In this document: positions 18,372 through 27,110 of the stretch, one piece after another
Layout of the letters: each line of letters begins with the position of its first letter
Numbering within the stretch: position 1 is the stretch's first letter
Source of the DNA: Tenggerimyces sp963762635
Lineage (GTDB): Bacteria > Actinomycetota > Actinomycetes > Propionibacteriales > Actinopolymorphaceae
Assembly: GCA_963762635.1 (NCBI GenBank)
Contig: CAVXLQ010000012.1
Location: 310,001-374,000 of the forward strand
Direction of reading: 5' to 3'
DNA: 64,000 nt
Notes under the pieces: model-generated
Databases searched by the model: none
Seen by the model: the letters and a program-made list of their open reading frames with translations, nothing else
Told to the model about the DNA's origin: nothing
Position numbers and translations under genes: made by a program

Positions 18372-19418
18372 GTGTATGAACGTGCGCGTGCCTACGTCCG
18401 CCCGGTGGCGCTTCCTGTCAGCCACGGACCTGACGCCACGACTTCGCTTTTCGCCGACGCTGTCGTAGAGCTCGTCTCCGAGGAAGCGTCCTCGTCCGAT
18501 CCGGCCGAGCTGGTCCGCTGTCTGAGCGGGCGAGTGCGATCCCTCGCTTTGAGCGAGCCAGCCTGGGTGGCCCGGTTCCTCCCATGGCTGCGGATGTCCT
18601 CGGTGGTGTCCACCTGGTCCCCCGTACCCTTCCTGGCCCTCGAGGCAGCCCAAGTGATGCTGCGCTCAGGCCGCGACGCCTTGGTGCGACCGCTGGTGAG
18701 CGCGGTCCTGCAACGCGCCGACGAGCCAGGGCTGGCAGTGTCGTACTGGCGCTCCTCCTTCGGTCCGGCACTACCGGAGCCGGTGCGCGAGGGAATCGCG
18801 GACGCGGTCGTACGCCTGTACGACGAACGAGGCTTCCTGTCCCACGGCCGCCACGGACTCCCCTTCGGAACTGTCCTGGCAGCGGTGGAGGCTCCGCCTC
18901 GTACGGTGGCCCAGGAGGACCTCTTCGAGTACCTGTCAGACGGAGCAGCGGGCCCAATCCCACAAACCCTGGCAGTCCTGAAGGCCAACACCTGGCTCTG
19001 GGGAATCCCCGCAGAAGAGCGCTGCGAACTGCTCGCCGACTGGGGCGACTCGGCCTCGACCATCCTGACCGGCGCCGGAATGACCTGGACCTCAGTCCGC
19101 TCATGGCTATCCGCACCGATGGACGCGGCGTCCTGGGAAGCAGTGGTCCCGATGATGGACTACAGCGACCTCGTAGCCCACCTAGCCGACTTCGACGAAG
19201 CCGGAGTCAGGGGAGTAGCAATCGCGAGCCGCCTCGCGGACCCCCTGGAGATCGCGCTAGCGGACCGCCCACGTACGGCCCTGCTAAGACTCGTGAACCC
19301 ATCAGAACGCTGGCTGTGGTCCCTCCGAGAAGCACTGAAGCTGTGCCTGACCCACCCGAGCGAACCGGAGCCGCTAGCCCTGATCGAAGCAGCGCGCCAA
19401 GGAAGCTGGCCGTTCTAG
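18372..19418 (+). CDS. TROVE-domain (Ro60-like) protein lacking the vWA domain
   Basis: 348 aa. Blocks match the actinobacterial TROVE RNA-binding domain: FLPWLRM near 75, SAVLQRADEPGLAVSYWRSS near 115-135, IADAVVRLYDERGFL near 150, and AGMTWTSVRSWLSAPMDAAS near 245-265. Ro60 homologues bind misfolded RNA and Y RNA and normally continue into a C-terminal von Willebrand A domain with DxSxS. Here the protein ends (AARQGSWPF) just where that domain should begin, and it is not found in other frames downstream. GTG 18372 is the assumed start, without a clear ribosome site. Confidence 0.72.
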   Translation: MYERARAYVRPVALPVSHGPDATTSLFADAVVELVSEEASSSDPAELVRCLSGRVRSLALSEPAWVARFLPWLRMSSVVSTWSPVPFLALEAAQVMLRSGRDALVRPLVSAVLQRADEPGLAVSYWRSSFGPALPEPVREGIADAVVRLYDERGFLSHGRHGLPFGTVLAAVEAPPRTVAQEDLFEYLSDGAAGPIPQTLAVLKANTWLWGIPAEERCELLADWGDSASTILTGAGMTWTSVRSWLSAPMDAASWEAVVPMMDYSDLVAHLADFDEAGVRGVAIASRLADPLEIALADRPRTALLRLVNPSERWLWSLREALKLCLTHPSEPEPLALIEAARQGSWPF

Positions 19419-19510
19419 CCTCGGAGAATTCGCAGGTCAGAGCACTTGTAGTACGGACCGGCGCGGAGCTGCCGAGATTGCCGGCGCCGTGGCCTGATTC
19501 CTGTACCGGA

Positions 19511-22500
19511 TCAAGATCCGGCCAGAGTGGCGCTCGCGAAGAAGGTCGACGGCATGGCGTGCTGCAGTTCCCAGGTGATGGCGATGGGGCGCTCGCCCAC
19601 GTGATTGACGTAAGAGGCAGGCCCCAGGAAGACGTATGGCGCGGTATCGAACTCGCCCTTGTGCTCGATGCGGCAGAAGAGAAGTACCGTGCTCGAGCCG
19701 CCTAGATAGCGCTTGCCGGTGGGCGAGGCGACCGAGGTGGTGCTTTGCGATTCCCAATGAAACAAGGTCGGGCTGATCGGGTAGTCGCGGTACATGGTGG
19801 TGGGGGAGTAGTCGGCCTCGGACTTCTTCAAGGTGACGAAGAACGCGTCGACGTTGCAGTCCCTCGCGAGTAGGCGACGCCCTTGCATCATGCTGATTGG
19901 TTTCCGCTGCGAGGGTCGCGTAGTCGAGGGCGGCAAGGATCTCCTCGCGCTGGTACGAGGCGTGGACGCGGAGCGGCACGTCGGCCAGGGATCCGCCTTG
20001 AGTGGCAGCTGCGTCCGTGGCGGGTCTCGTCGAACACTAGGTCGATGACTGCGCCGAGTCTCGGCGGCGACGGCGTGCTCGGCGCGGATGGCGGCGAGGC
20101 CCTCGTCGTACGATCGCGAAGCCTCTGCCAGCTGGGGAACGCCGAAAAGAAGAGCATTCGCGCCAGCCGTTGCTCGAGCTGGCGCAGAGCTTGGCGTACG
20201 GGGACATCTGAGCTCAGGAGTCGGCGGTAGCCGGCCGCACGCAGGCTCGTCGTCGACGTGGGCGAAAGCGCGGATCCGCTTGAGCAACTCCTCTTCGCGA
20301 TGCGTGCCGACGGGTGTCGGAAGGCCGGCGTCTCGGCGAAGCTGGGTCCAGGACCGCTGACCGCGGCGCAGGATGTCGGGCAGCTCGATGCCGGACTCAT
20401 GCACGAACGTCTGCGAGGTCGAGGTCGCCGTAGGAGCGCAGTTCCGCGGTTATCGCACTTCCAACTGTTCGCGACCTGGGTGCGAAGGTTGTCGAGGATC
20501 AGCGTCTGGGCCTGCCGATCCATGCACGATCTGGCAGCCGGACGGCAGGAACGGGAACCCTCGTTCGATCTCGCGCTCGAGGCCTCGCCGTGTCTCGCCG
20601 GTCAGCGCGCGCAGCTTCTTGTCGAAGCGGAACTCTGGCGGTGGTGCCCGACGAAGTCCAGGACGGTCAGCACGGCCTTGTCGGCGCGTGCGGCGAAGTC
20701 CGCGACCGAGCTGCTGGAGGAAGACGGTAGCGCTCTCGGTCGGCCGAAGGAACAGCACCGTGTCGACCTCGGGGAGGTCGAGGCCTTCGTTGAAGAGGTC
20801 GGCGGCGAAGAGGACGTTGACTCGCCGCGATTTCGAGGTCATCGAGTGCGCGTTGGCGCTCGGCCGCGGGTGTGTCCCCGCTGACCGCCAGAGCCGGGAT
20901 GCCGGCCGCTGTGAACGACTTGGCCATGAAGTGCGCGTGGGCGACGCTGACGCAGAAGCCGAGGGCCCGCATCGAGCCCGGGATCGATGATCTTGTCGCG
21001 CAGTTGCCGCAGGACGATCTCGGCCCGCGCGTGGTTGCCGGTGTAGACGTGCGACAGCTCGCCTTCGTCGTAGCGCCCCGGCTCCAGCTGATGCGCCGCA
21101 GGTCGGTGCCGTCGGCGACGGCGAAGTAGTGGAACGGGCAGAGCAGGTCCTGTACCGAGCGCGTCCCAGAGCCGCAGCTCGGCGGCAGTGCGCCGTCGAA
21201 GAACTCGGCGCGGACGTCGATGCCGTCGGCTCGCTCGGGGGTAGCGGTCAGGCCAAGCAGCTCGCTGGGGTGACAGGTGGTCGAGGATGCCGTCGGTAGG
21301 TCGGCGCGTGGGCGTGGTGGAACTCGTCGATGACCACCACGTCGTACGCGTCCGCAGGAATGTTCGCAACGCCGTACGACTGCAGCGACTGAACGCTGGC
21401 AAAGACATGATCCCACCGCTCGGGGCGTGCGCCAGCGACGTACAGCTCACCGAAGGTCGGGTCGCCGAGGACCTCCCGGTACGTCCGTAGCGACTGCTCG
21501 AGGATCTCCTTGCGGTGCGCGACGAAGAGCAGGCGTGGTCGGTCGCCAGGCGTTGACCCGCACAGCCGGCGGTAGTCGAGGGCGGCGACGACCGTCTTGC
21601 CGGTCCCGGTAGCGGCGACGACCAGGTTGCGGTGACGGTCATGCACCCTGCGCTCGACGGCCAGTTCGTCGAGCATCTGCTGCTGGTAGGCGAACGGGCC
21701 GAACCTCGAGCCCGGACAGGCTGATCGTCACCCGGTCGTGCTGCCGTGCGGCCCGACGCTTCGGCGAGGGCATCGTCAAGCCGGTCCCGGTCGCGGTCCG
21801 GGTCGTACAACTCGAAGCTCGGTGTCGTTCCAGTAGGTATCGAAGGTGCCGCGGAACTTGTCGAGCAGCGCAGGGGTCGCGACCCGGGACAGCCGGACGT
21901 TCCACTCGACCCCGTCGAGAAGCGCGGCACGAGAGAGGTTTGAGGAACCGACGTAGGCCGTGTCGAAGCGGGTCTGGCGCCGAAACATCCAGGCCTTGGC
22001 GTGCAGGCGGGTGCGGGCGTGTCGTACTGGATTCGCACTTCGGCGCCCAGCTCTCGGACGAGCCGATCGAGCGCAGGCCGTTCGGTGGCGCCCATGTAGG
22101 TCGTGGTGATGACCCGAAGCGGGACGCTTGGCGGCGGTGCAATCGTGCGAGCTCGTCCTCCAAGAGGCGGAGACCGTGCCACTTCACGAATGCGCACAGC
22201 AGGTCGACCTCGTCGGAGGTGTCGATCTCGGCGCGAAGTTCCGCGGCGAGGTTCGGCTCGCCGACGTTGTTGGTCAGGAGGGCCGCGTCGGAGAGAGGCG
22301 TCTTAGGCCTGACAGATCCGATGTCGATCACGCCGGGACCGGGTGGTCGTGCTAGCCGACGTAGCTGTCGCGCCGGCACGTCGACCGTTGCAGCAGAATC
22401 CTCGAGCAAGACAACCAGGTCGTTGAGGAGCTGGATCCGGCCACGGGGATCGGTCCGGCCTTCCAAAGCACGGAGGGTGAGCTGGTAGATGTGCCGTGCC

Positions 22501-22637
22501 AGCACGTGCGACTGGTCAGCCGGGTCGACGTTCGCGAACTCGGGACGAAGCTCGGACTCAGCGTCGAGGGCGGCCAGCGTCCCGCTGGTGACAAGATGCT
22601 CATGGAGTCCGGGCATCAGAAGCGGCTGTTCAGTCAC
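19511..22637 (-). pseudogene. PLD nuclease - SF2 helicase - DUF3427 protein, many frameshifts
   Basis: One gene of about 1,040 codons, from ATG 22637 (MTEQPLLMPGLHEHLV) to a stop at 19511, broken by roughly ten single-base frameshifts. In order: phospholipase-D-like nuclease with LHAKAWMF and GSSNLSRAA (about 21.9-22.1 kb), helicase motif I VVAATGTGKTVVAA, motif II VIDEFHHA, LGLTATPER, motif VI QQLGRGLRR, and the DUF3427 end (APYVFLGPASYV, GERPIAITWEL). Such proteins are thought to act on foreign or damaged DNA, possibly as phage defence, but this is unproven. No internal stop appears apart from those caused by shifts. It is either decayed or poorly sequenced. Confidence 0.75.
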
Positions 22638-22750
22638 GGGCCAAAGCTCTCACGGGGAGCGGCCAGAACACCCAGCAACTCGGCCATCAGTCAGCGCGTG
22701 GCGCATCGCAGAAACGGGTCGACCCGAGTTTGTGATGGGGCGGGCTGACA

Positions 22751-22786
22751 AAATAAGGGTGACCAGAACCTTGGCCACCCTTATTT
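22751..22786. terminator. Bidirectional hairpin terminator
   Basis: AAATAAGGGTG and CACCCTTATTT form a perfect 11-bp inverted repeat around a 14-nt loop, with A-rich and T-rich outer ends. On the minus strand it lies downstream of the tRNA Gly-Cys-Val operon and before the helicase gene, so it should stop tRNA read-through. Confidence 0.65.
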
Positions 22787-22809
22787 CGCAGAGTGTTCCC
22801 GCCTCAGTG

Positions 22810-22827
22810 AGGGTTCAAAGAAACCCT
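22810..22827 (-). terminator. Small hairpin after tRNA-Val(GAC)
   Basis: AGGGTT and AACCCT pair around a 6-nt loop, 20 nt beyond the 3' end of the last tRNA. It is probably a processing or first termination signal, upstream of the stronger hairpin at 22751-22786. Confidence 0.4.
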
Positions 22828-22846
22828 TCTGATCTGCGGAAACGGG

Positions 22847-22918
<72 letters not shown>

Positions 22919-22927
22919 TCGCAAGCG

Positions 22928-22998
22928 AGGTGGAGACGGGATTTGAACCCGTGTACACGGCTTTGCAGGCCGTTGCCTCGCCTCTCGGCCACTCCACC
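22928..22998 (-). tRNA. tRNA-Cys(GCA)
   Basis: 71 nt with acceptor stem GGTGGAG/CTCCACC, anticodon loop CTGCAAA (GCA) and T-loop GGTTCAAATCC. The discriminator base is U, as expected for cysteine tRNA. It is the middle member of the tRNA operon. Confidence 0.95.
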
Positions 22999-23042
22999 GT
23001 GGTGCCCTGGGGCGTAGTGCCCCAGACCCCAAGGCATCTCCG

Positions 23043-23115
23043 AGCGGACGACGGGATTCGAACCCGCGACCCTCACCTTGGCAAGGTGATGCGCTACCAG
23101 CTGCGCTACGTCCGC
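23043..23115 (-). tRNA. tRNA-Gly(GCC)
   Basis: 73 nt with acceptor stem GCGGACG/CGTCCGC, anticodon stem CACC/GGTG enclosing TTGCCAA (GCC), and T-loop GGTTCGAATCC. It is the first gene of the Gly-Cys-Val tRNA operon, an arrangement common in actinobacteria. Confidence 0.95.
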
Positions 23116-23195
23116 ATCGCGCCAACAGTTCTCCGGCGCGTTGAGAACTGTAGCCGATCTGGTCGCGGGCTGAAACTCAGGGTCCCGCGTGTCGA

Positions 23196-24353
23196 TCACC
23201 GTACGGGATCCAGGTCGGCGCAGTCGCGCAGTTTTTCGTACGTCTCCAGTAGTTCGCGCGCTCGTCCGCCCGTCGCGAACTCGGGGAGTCCGGACGGCGT
23301 GACGACGCCCGGGGCCCACTCGGAGTCGGTGACCTTGCCGTCCGGGCGGATGGTGACGGTGAGGACGCCGGTGCGTGCGGAGACGTTGGTCTTGCGGGAG
23401 TACCAGATGAAGTTGCCGAGGCCGTACGACACGAACGTGTCGCCGTGCATCCCCGAGCCGAGCTGGATGTGTGCGTGGCTGCCGACGATGATGTTGGCGC
23501 CGGCTTCGGAGACCTTGTCGGCGAGCTCGCGTTGCAGGTCGGTGGGGCAGCCTTGGTACTCGGTGCCCCAGTGCAGGTAGACCACGACGAGGTCCGCGTC
23601 CTTCTTGGCGTCGCGGACGGCGCGGACGAGACGTTCGGGGTCGAGCGCGACGGCGATGCCGGGGGAGTCGGCCCCGGCGGTCCAGTTCTCCGTCGTCGGG
23701 TCGCGGAACGCGTCGGCGCCGAGGACCGCGACCTTGGTGCCGCGGATCGTGGTCTCGTACGGTTTGAAGGCTTCTGTCCTGTTCTTACCGACGCCCACGA
23801 CGGGGATCGCGCCGTTCTCCTTGGCCTCGAGCGTCTCTTCGAGGCCGTCCGGGCCGTAGTCGACGCCGTGGTTGTTGGCGACGGTCACGACGTCGACGCC
23901 GGCGTTCTCGAGGGCCTCGAGCGCGGTCGGCGGGGTGCGGAATCTGAAGCGCTTGTCCTCGGGCGATCCGCCGGTGGCGATGGCGGTCTCGAGGTTGACC
24001 ATCGTGAGGTCCGCCTTGGCCGTGTGGTCGCGGAGGCCGCGGAGGGAGTTCTCGGGGTCGTCGAGCAGCTCGCGTACCTGCTCCTCGAAGTGCACGTCGC
24101 CGGCGAACGCGAACGTGAGCTCGTCGGCTGCCTTCGGCTGGTCTGGCCGCTTCGAGGGGGTGGCTTTCGCGGGGGCCTCGGGCTTGGGGGTCGAGGTCTT
24201 GGACGGGCTCGTCTCGGGCGTGGGCGACGCCGATGTCTTCGTCGGGTCGGGTTGGACGTTGACCGGATCCTGGAGGCATCCGGTCAGCGAGCTAGCCGCG
24301 AGACAGCCGAGCAGAACCGCCGTCGCGGCGGGGCCTGGCCGTGAGGGGCGCAT
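23196..24353 (-). CDS. CapA-family lipoprotein
   Basis: 385 aa. The signal peptide ends in lipobox LTGC (Cys about 26), followed by a long Thr/Pro/Lys-rich linker to about residue 75. The CapA metallophosphatase-like domain then starts with FAFAGDVHFE and has NLETAI, NNHGVDYG and GSHAHIQLG. CapA proteins take part in poly-gamma-glutamate capsule formation in Bacillus; the role in actinobacteria is unknown. It is anchored outside the membrane and divergent from a class IV aminotransferase. Confidence 0.88.
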   Translation of the reverse strand: MRPSRPGPAATAVLLGCLAASSLTGCLQDPVNVQPDPTKTSASPTPETSPSKTSTPKPEAPAKATPSKRPDQPKAADELTFAFAGDVHFEEQVRELLDDPENSLRGLRDHTAKADLTMVNLETAIATGGSPEDKRFRFRTPPTALEALENAGVDVVTVANNHGVDYGPDGLEETLEAKENGAIPVVGVGKNRTEAFKPYETTIRGTKVAVLGADAFRDPTTENWTAGADSPGIAVALDPERLVRAVRDAKKDADLVVVYLHWGTEYQGCPTDLQRELADKVSEAGANIIVGSHAHIQLGSGMHGDTFVSYGLGNFIWYSRKTNVSARTGVLTVTIRPDGKVTDSEWAPGVVTPSGLPEFATGGRARELLETYEKLRDCADLDPVR

Positions 24354-24399
24354 CTCGGAAGGGTAGGAGCACCTTGCGCGGCGGCTGACCGTAGGGTGG

Positions 24400-24421
24400 T
24401 TTGTGACGTGATTTGTGACGT
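24400..24421. repeat. Two 10-bp direct repeats in the capA/aminotransferase promoter region
   Basis: TTTGTGACGT occurs at 24400-24409 and again at 24412-24421, a 12-bp period close to one DNA turn. It lies just upstream of the aminotransferase. This could be a binding site for a regulator; none is identified. Confidence 0.4.
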
Positions 24422-24447
24422 CCCGCGAAGATGTGGAGAGAGCCCTG

Positions 24448-25278
24448 ATGTCCGCGATTCAGATGTGGGTCAACGGTCGGCTGGTCGTCGACCCTCACGC
24501 GGCGGCTTTGTCGCCGACGGACCACGGCCTGACCGTGGGCGACGGGGTGTTCGAGACGCTGAAGGTGACCGATGGGGTGCCGTTCGCGCTGACCCGTCAC
24601 CTGGCTCGGCTGACGCGGTCCGCCGTTGGTCTGGGCTTGGCTGAGCCGGATCTGGACTTCGTGCGGCGTGGCGTCGCCGAGGTGCTCGCCGCCTGGCCGT
24701 CGTCGACCGGGCGGCTGCGGATTACGGTGACCGGTGGGCCGGGCCCCCTGGGGTCCGAGCGTGGGTCGGCTGGGCTGACGGTGGTCGTGGCCGTGACCAC
24801 GTTGGCGCCCTGGGTCGCGTCGACCGCGGCGACGACGGTGCCGTGGGTGCGGAACGAGCGCGGGGCTCTGGCGGGGCTGAAGTCGACCTCGTACGCGGAG
24901 AACGTGGTGGCTCTCGCGTACGCGCAGGCTCGCGGGTCCTCGGAGGCCCTGTTCGCCAACACGGTCGGGCAGGTGTGCGAGGGAACGGGCTCGAACCTCT
25001 TCGTCGTCCTCGGCGGCCGTTTGCTCACCCCACCGCTGACCTCCGGCTGCCTCGCCGGCGTGACCCGCGCCCTGGTGTTGGAGTGGGCGGGCGGCGAAGA
25101 GGCCGACATGCCCATGGCCGCCCTGGAGTCGGCGGAGGAGGTCTTCCTGACGTCCACGACACGCGACGTTCAGGCCGTACATACGTTGGACGGCCGAGCC
25201 CTGATCGCGCCGGGCCCGATCACCGCCAAGGCTCTGGAAGCGTTCCAGCGCATGGCCGCCGACCACGTCGACCCTTAG
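24448..25278 (+). CDS. Class IV aminotransferase (aminodeoxychorismate lyase-like)
   Basis: 276 aa from ATG 24448, chosen because GGAGAGAG lies just upstream; an in-frame GTG at 24415 is possible. The fold type IV PLP enzyme shows the catalytic lysine in GLKSTSYAENV (about residue 148) and the later EGTGSNLFVV and LTSGCLAGVTR blocks. Size and motifs fit 4-amino-4-deoxychorismate lyase (PabC, folate) or a branched-chain/D-amino acid aminotransferase; they cannot be separated by eye. Its TAG stop overlaps the convergent mraY-like stop. Confidence 0.85.
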   Translation: MSAIQMWVNGRLVVDPHAAALSPTDHGLTVGDGVFETLKVTDGVPFALTRHLARLTRSAVGLGLAEPDLDFVRRGVAEVLAAWPSSTGRLRITVTGGPGPLGSERGSAGLTVVVAVTTLAPWVASTAATTVPWVRNERGALAGLKSTSYAENVVALAYAQARGSSEALFANTVGQVCEGTGSNLFVVLGGRLLTPPLTSGCLAGVTRALVLEWAGGEEADMPMAALESAEEVFLTSTTRDVQAVHTLDGRALIAPGPITAKALEAFQRMAADHVDP

Positions 25279-26354
25279 GAGTGCGTGAGCCACTCGGTGT
25301 AGAAGATGCCGAGGCCGGCGGCGACGAGGATGCCGCCGATGATCCAGAAGCGGATCACGATCATGATCTCCGGCCAGCCCTTGTGCTGGTAGTGGAACTG
25401 GATCGGCGAGCTCCGGAAGATCCGGCGTGGTGTGCCGGTGAGGCGTCGGGTCAGCTTGAAGTAGCCGCGCTGGATGATCACCGACGCGTTGGCGGCGACG
25501 AACAGGCCGCCGATGACGACGAGGAGCAGCTCGGTCCGCGTCATGATGGCCAGCCCGGCGATGACGCCGCCGAGCCCGAGGGCGCCGGTGTCGCCGATGA
25601 AGATCCTTGCGGGGTTGCAGTTCCACCACAGGAACCCGCCGCACGCGGCCGCGAGCGAGAACGCGAGCACGGCGAGGTCGTACGGGTCGCGCGCCTGGTA
25701 GCAACCGGGCAGCGCCGCCGCGACGCAGCCCTGGTTGAACTGCCAGACGCAGACGATCGTGTAGCCGGCGAAGACCAACGTGCAGGTCCCCGCGGAGAGC
25801 CCGTCGAGGCCGTCGACCAGGTTCACGCCGTTCGACGTGGCGGACACCATGAACAGGGCCCAGAGGACGAACACCACCGCGCCGAGCTGGACGCCCGGCA
25901 TGTCGCGGACGAACGAGAGGAACGTCGACGCGGGGGTGAGCCCGTGCTCGTCGGGAAGCTTGATGGCGAGAACGGCGAACACGACGCCGATGAGCACCTG
26001 GCCGATGATCTTCGTCCGGCCGCGGAGCCCGAGGTTCCGTTCGCGCGTGATCTTCACGTAGTCGTCGAGGAACCCGACCGCGCCGAGTCCGACGAGCAGG
26101 AACAGGCCGAGCAAGCCGGACGCCGAGGGCCCCACGCCGACGACGAGATGCGCGACGAGATAGCCGATCGTCGCGGCCGCGATGACCGCAGACCCACCCA
26201 TCGTCGGTGTGCCCTGCTTGACCTGGTGCTCTTCCGGCAGGTCGACGTGGATGGGTTGCCCGAGGCCCTTGCGTACGAAGAACTTCGCTAACAACGGAGT
26301 CAGCACGAGCGCCAACACGAGCGACACCCCGCCGCCGAGAAGGATCGCCTTCAC
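25275..26354 (-). CDS. mraY: MraY-type phospho-N-acetylmuramoyl-pentapeptide transferase paralogue
   Basis: 359 aa, ten transmembrane segments, full family length. It makes lipid I by moving phospho-MurNAc-pentapeptide onto undecaprenyl phosphate. Visible motifs are GTPTMGG, FLDDYVKITRERNLGL, NGVNLVDGLDGLSAG and FIGDTGALGLGG with the aspartates in place. However, the usual HHH motif region (FHHHFE in M. tuberculosis) reads QFHYQHKGWPE, and the gene stands alone, not in the mur/fts cell-division cluster. It is either a second, divergent MraY or a relocated sole copy; the first is more likely. Confidence 0.85.
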   Translation of the reverse strand: MKAILLGGGVSLVLALVLTPLLAKFFVRKGLGQPIHVDLPEEHQVKQGTPTMGGSAVIAAATIGYLVAHLVVGVGPSASGLLGLFLLVGLGAVGFLDDYVKITRERNLGLRGRTKIIGQVLIGVVFAVLAIKLPDEHGLTPASTFLSFVRDMPGVQLGAVVFVLWALFMVSATSNGVNLVDGLDGLSAGTCTLVFAGYTIVCVWQFNQGCVAAALPGCYQARDPYDLAVLAFSLAAACGGFLWWNCNPARIFIGDTGALGLGGVIAGLAIMTRTELLLVVIGGLFVAANASVIIQRGYFKLTRRLTGTPRRIFRSSPIQFHYQHKGWPEIMIVIRFWIIGGILVAAGLGIFYTEWLTHS

Positions 26355-26451
26355 CCAGCCGTCAACTCCTCGAGCACCCCGCCGCTGATCCGCGTCGACG
26401 ATAGCGAAGCCCTCGCGCGCACGTCCCTCGACCCACGCCGTAGGTGCGACC

Positions 26452-26677
26452 TCAGGTGTTTCTGCTCGAGAGGTGCGGCCGTCGGACGGCCATGCCCGTG
26501 GTGGCCCGCATACCGAGTCCCTCGTAGTACGGGCGGAGCTCTTCGTCGCAAGTCAGGTCGACCGAGTACAGCTGCTCAGCCGAAGCAAGCAAGCGTCGCA
26601 GGCGAAGGCCAGCCCACGAAGAAGCCACGAAAGTCGTCCTCCACCAGACCCGCCACATCGCCGCCGTAAACGATCAC
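26452..26677 (-). pseudogene. GNAT acetyltransferase remnant with internal deletion
   Basis: The GTG start at 26677 gives a recognisable family N-terminus ending FRGFFVGWPSP. The sequence then jumps, out of frame, to the C-terminal end (LLASAEQLYSVDLTCDEELR through YYEGLGMRATTG). The central acetyl-CoA binding segment, about 60-70 residues, is absent. About 75 codons remain of a family of about 140. The gene is dead. Confidence 0.7.
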
Positions 26678-26728
26678 CGAGCATCGTCCCACGCAGGCCC
26701 GGCTACAGCCGCGCCAACTTGCGGGCCA

Positions 26729-26858
26729 CGAGTCGCTCACGTACGCGCCAACAGCAACCCCGAGTCGTTCACATACCCACCGACAGCAACCACCAGTCGC
26801 GGGGTCCGGGGCTCACGTGCGCGCCGACGGCAACCGCGAGTCGCGGGTCCGGGGCTCG
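26729..26858. repeat. Imperfect tandem repeats left of the integrated element
   Basis: About four diverged copies of a 31-44 bp unit built around GAGTCG, TCACGTACGCGCC and ACAGCAAC. They lie between the acetyltransferase remnant and the attachment site. No protein is convincingly encoded. Confidence 0.45.
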
Positions 26859-26877
26859 GCCCCGGGGGAAACGACAA

Positions 26878-26919
26878 GGGCCAGCGGGGAAGCGGCGCAA
26901 GCCGCGACCACACTGGCCC
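26878..26919 (-). terminator. Probable original terminator of tRNA-Val(CAC)
   Basis: GGGCCAG pairs with CTGGCCC, and inside it GCGGC pairs with GCCGC around a gcaa loop. It lies 11 bp beyond the left attachment repeat, where the chromosomal tRNA-Val(CAC) transcript would have ended before the element inserted. There is no long U run. Confidence 0.4.
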
Positions 26920-26929
26920 CATGGGCCTT

Positions 26930-26958
26930 GTGGGCGATACTGGGATCGAACCAGTGAC
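26930..26958. repeat. attL: Left attachment site (tRNA 3'-end duplicate)
   Basis: 29 bp identical to 36429-36457, comprising the acceptor, T-arm and variable region of tRNA-Val(CAC) on the minus strand. Only the tRNA 3' end is present here; the sequence beyond 26958 no longer matches a tRNA. It matches the CAC tRNA exactly, whereas the GAC tRNA at 22847 differs in the T-loop. Confidence 0.88.
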
Positions 26959-27110
26959 GCAGGGTGTCAAGCGACACTGGACTCCACCTCGCGTTTCGCC
27001 TTCTGACGTGCGGATTCCCTGTACAGTGACGCGTGACAGACGTTGACAGGAACGGCCACGGATGTACCTTGGATCTGGCACGTAACTGGCACGAGAGGGG
27101 TTGCGACGCG

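Noticed and set aside
26932..26986. An additional tRNA-Val gene
   Set aside because: Only the 3' part matches; the anticodon arm and 5' half are missing. It is the attachment-site duplicate.
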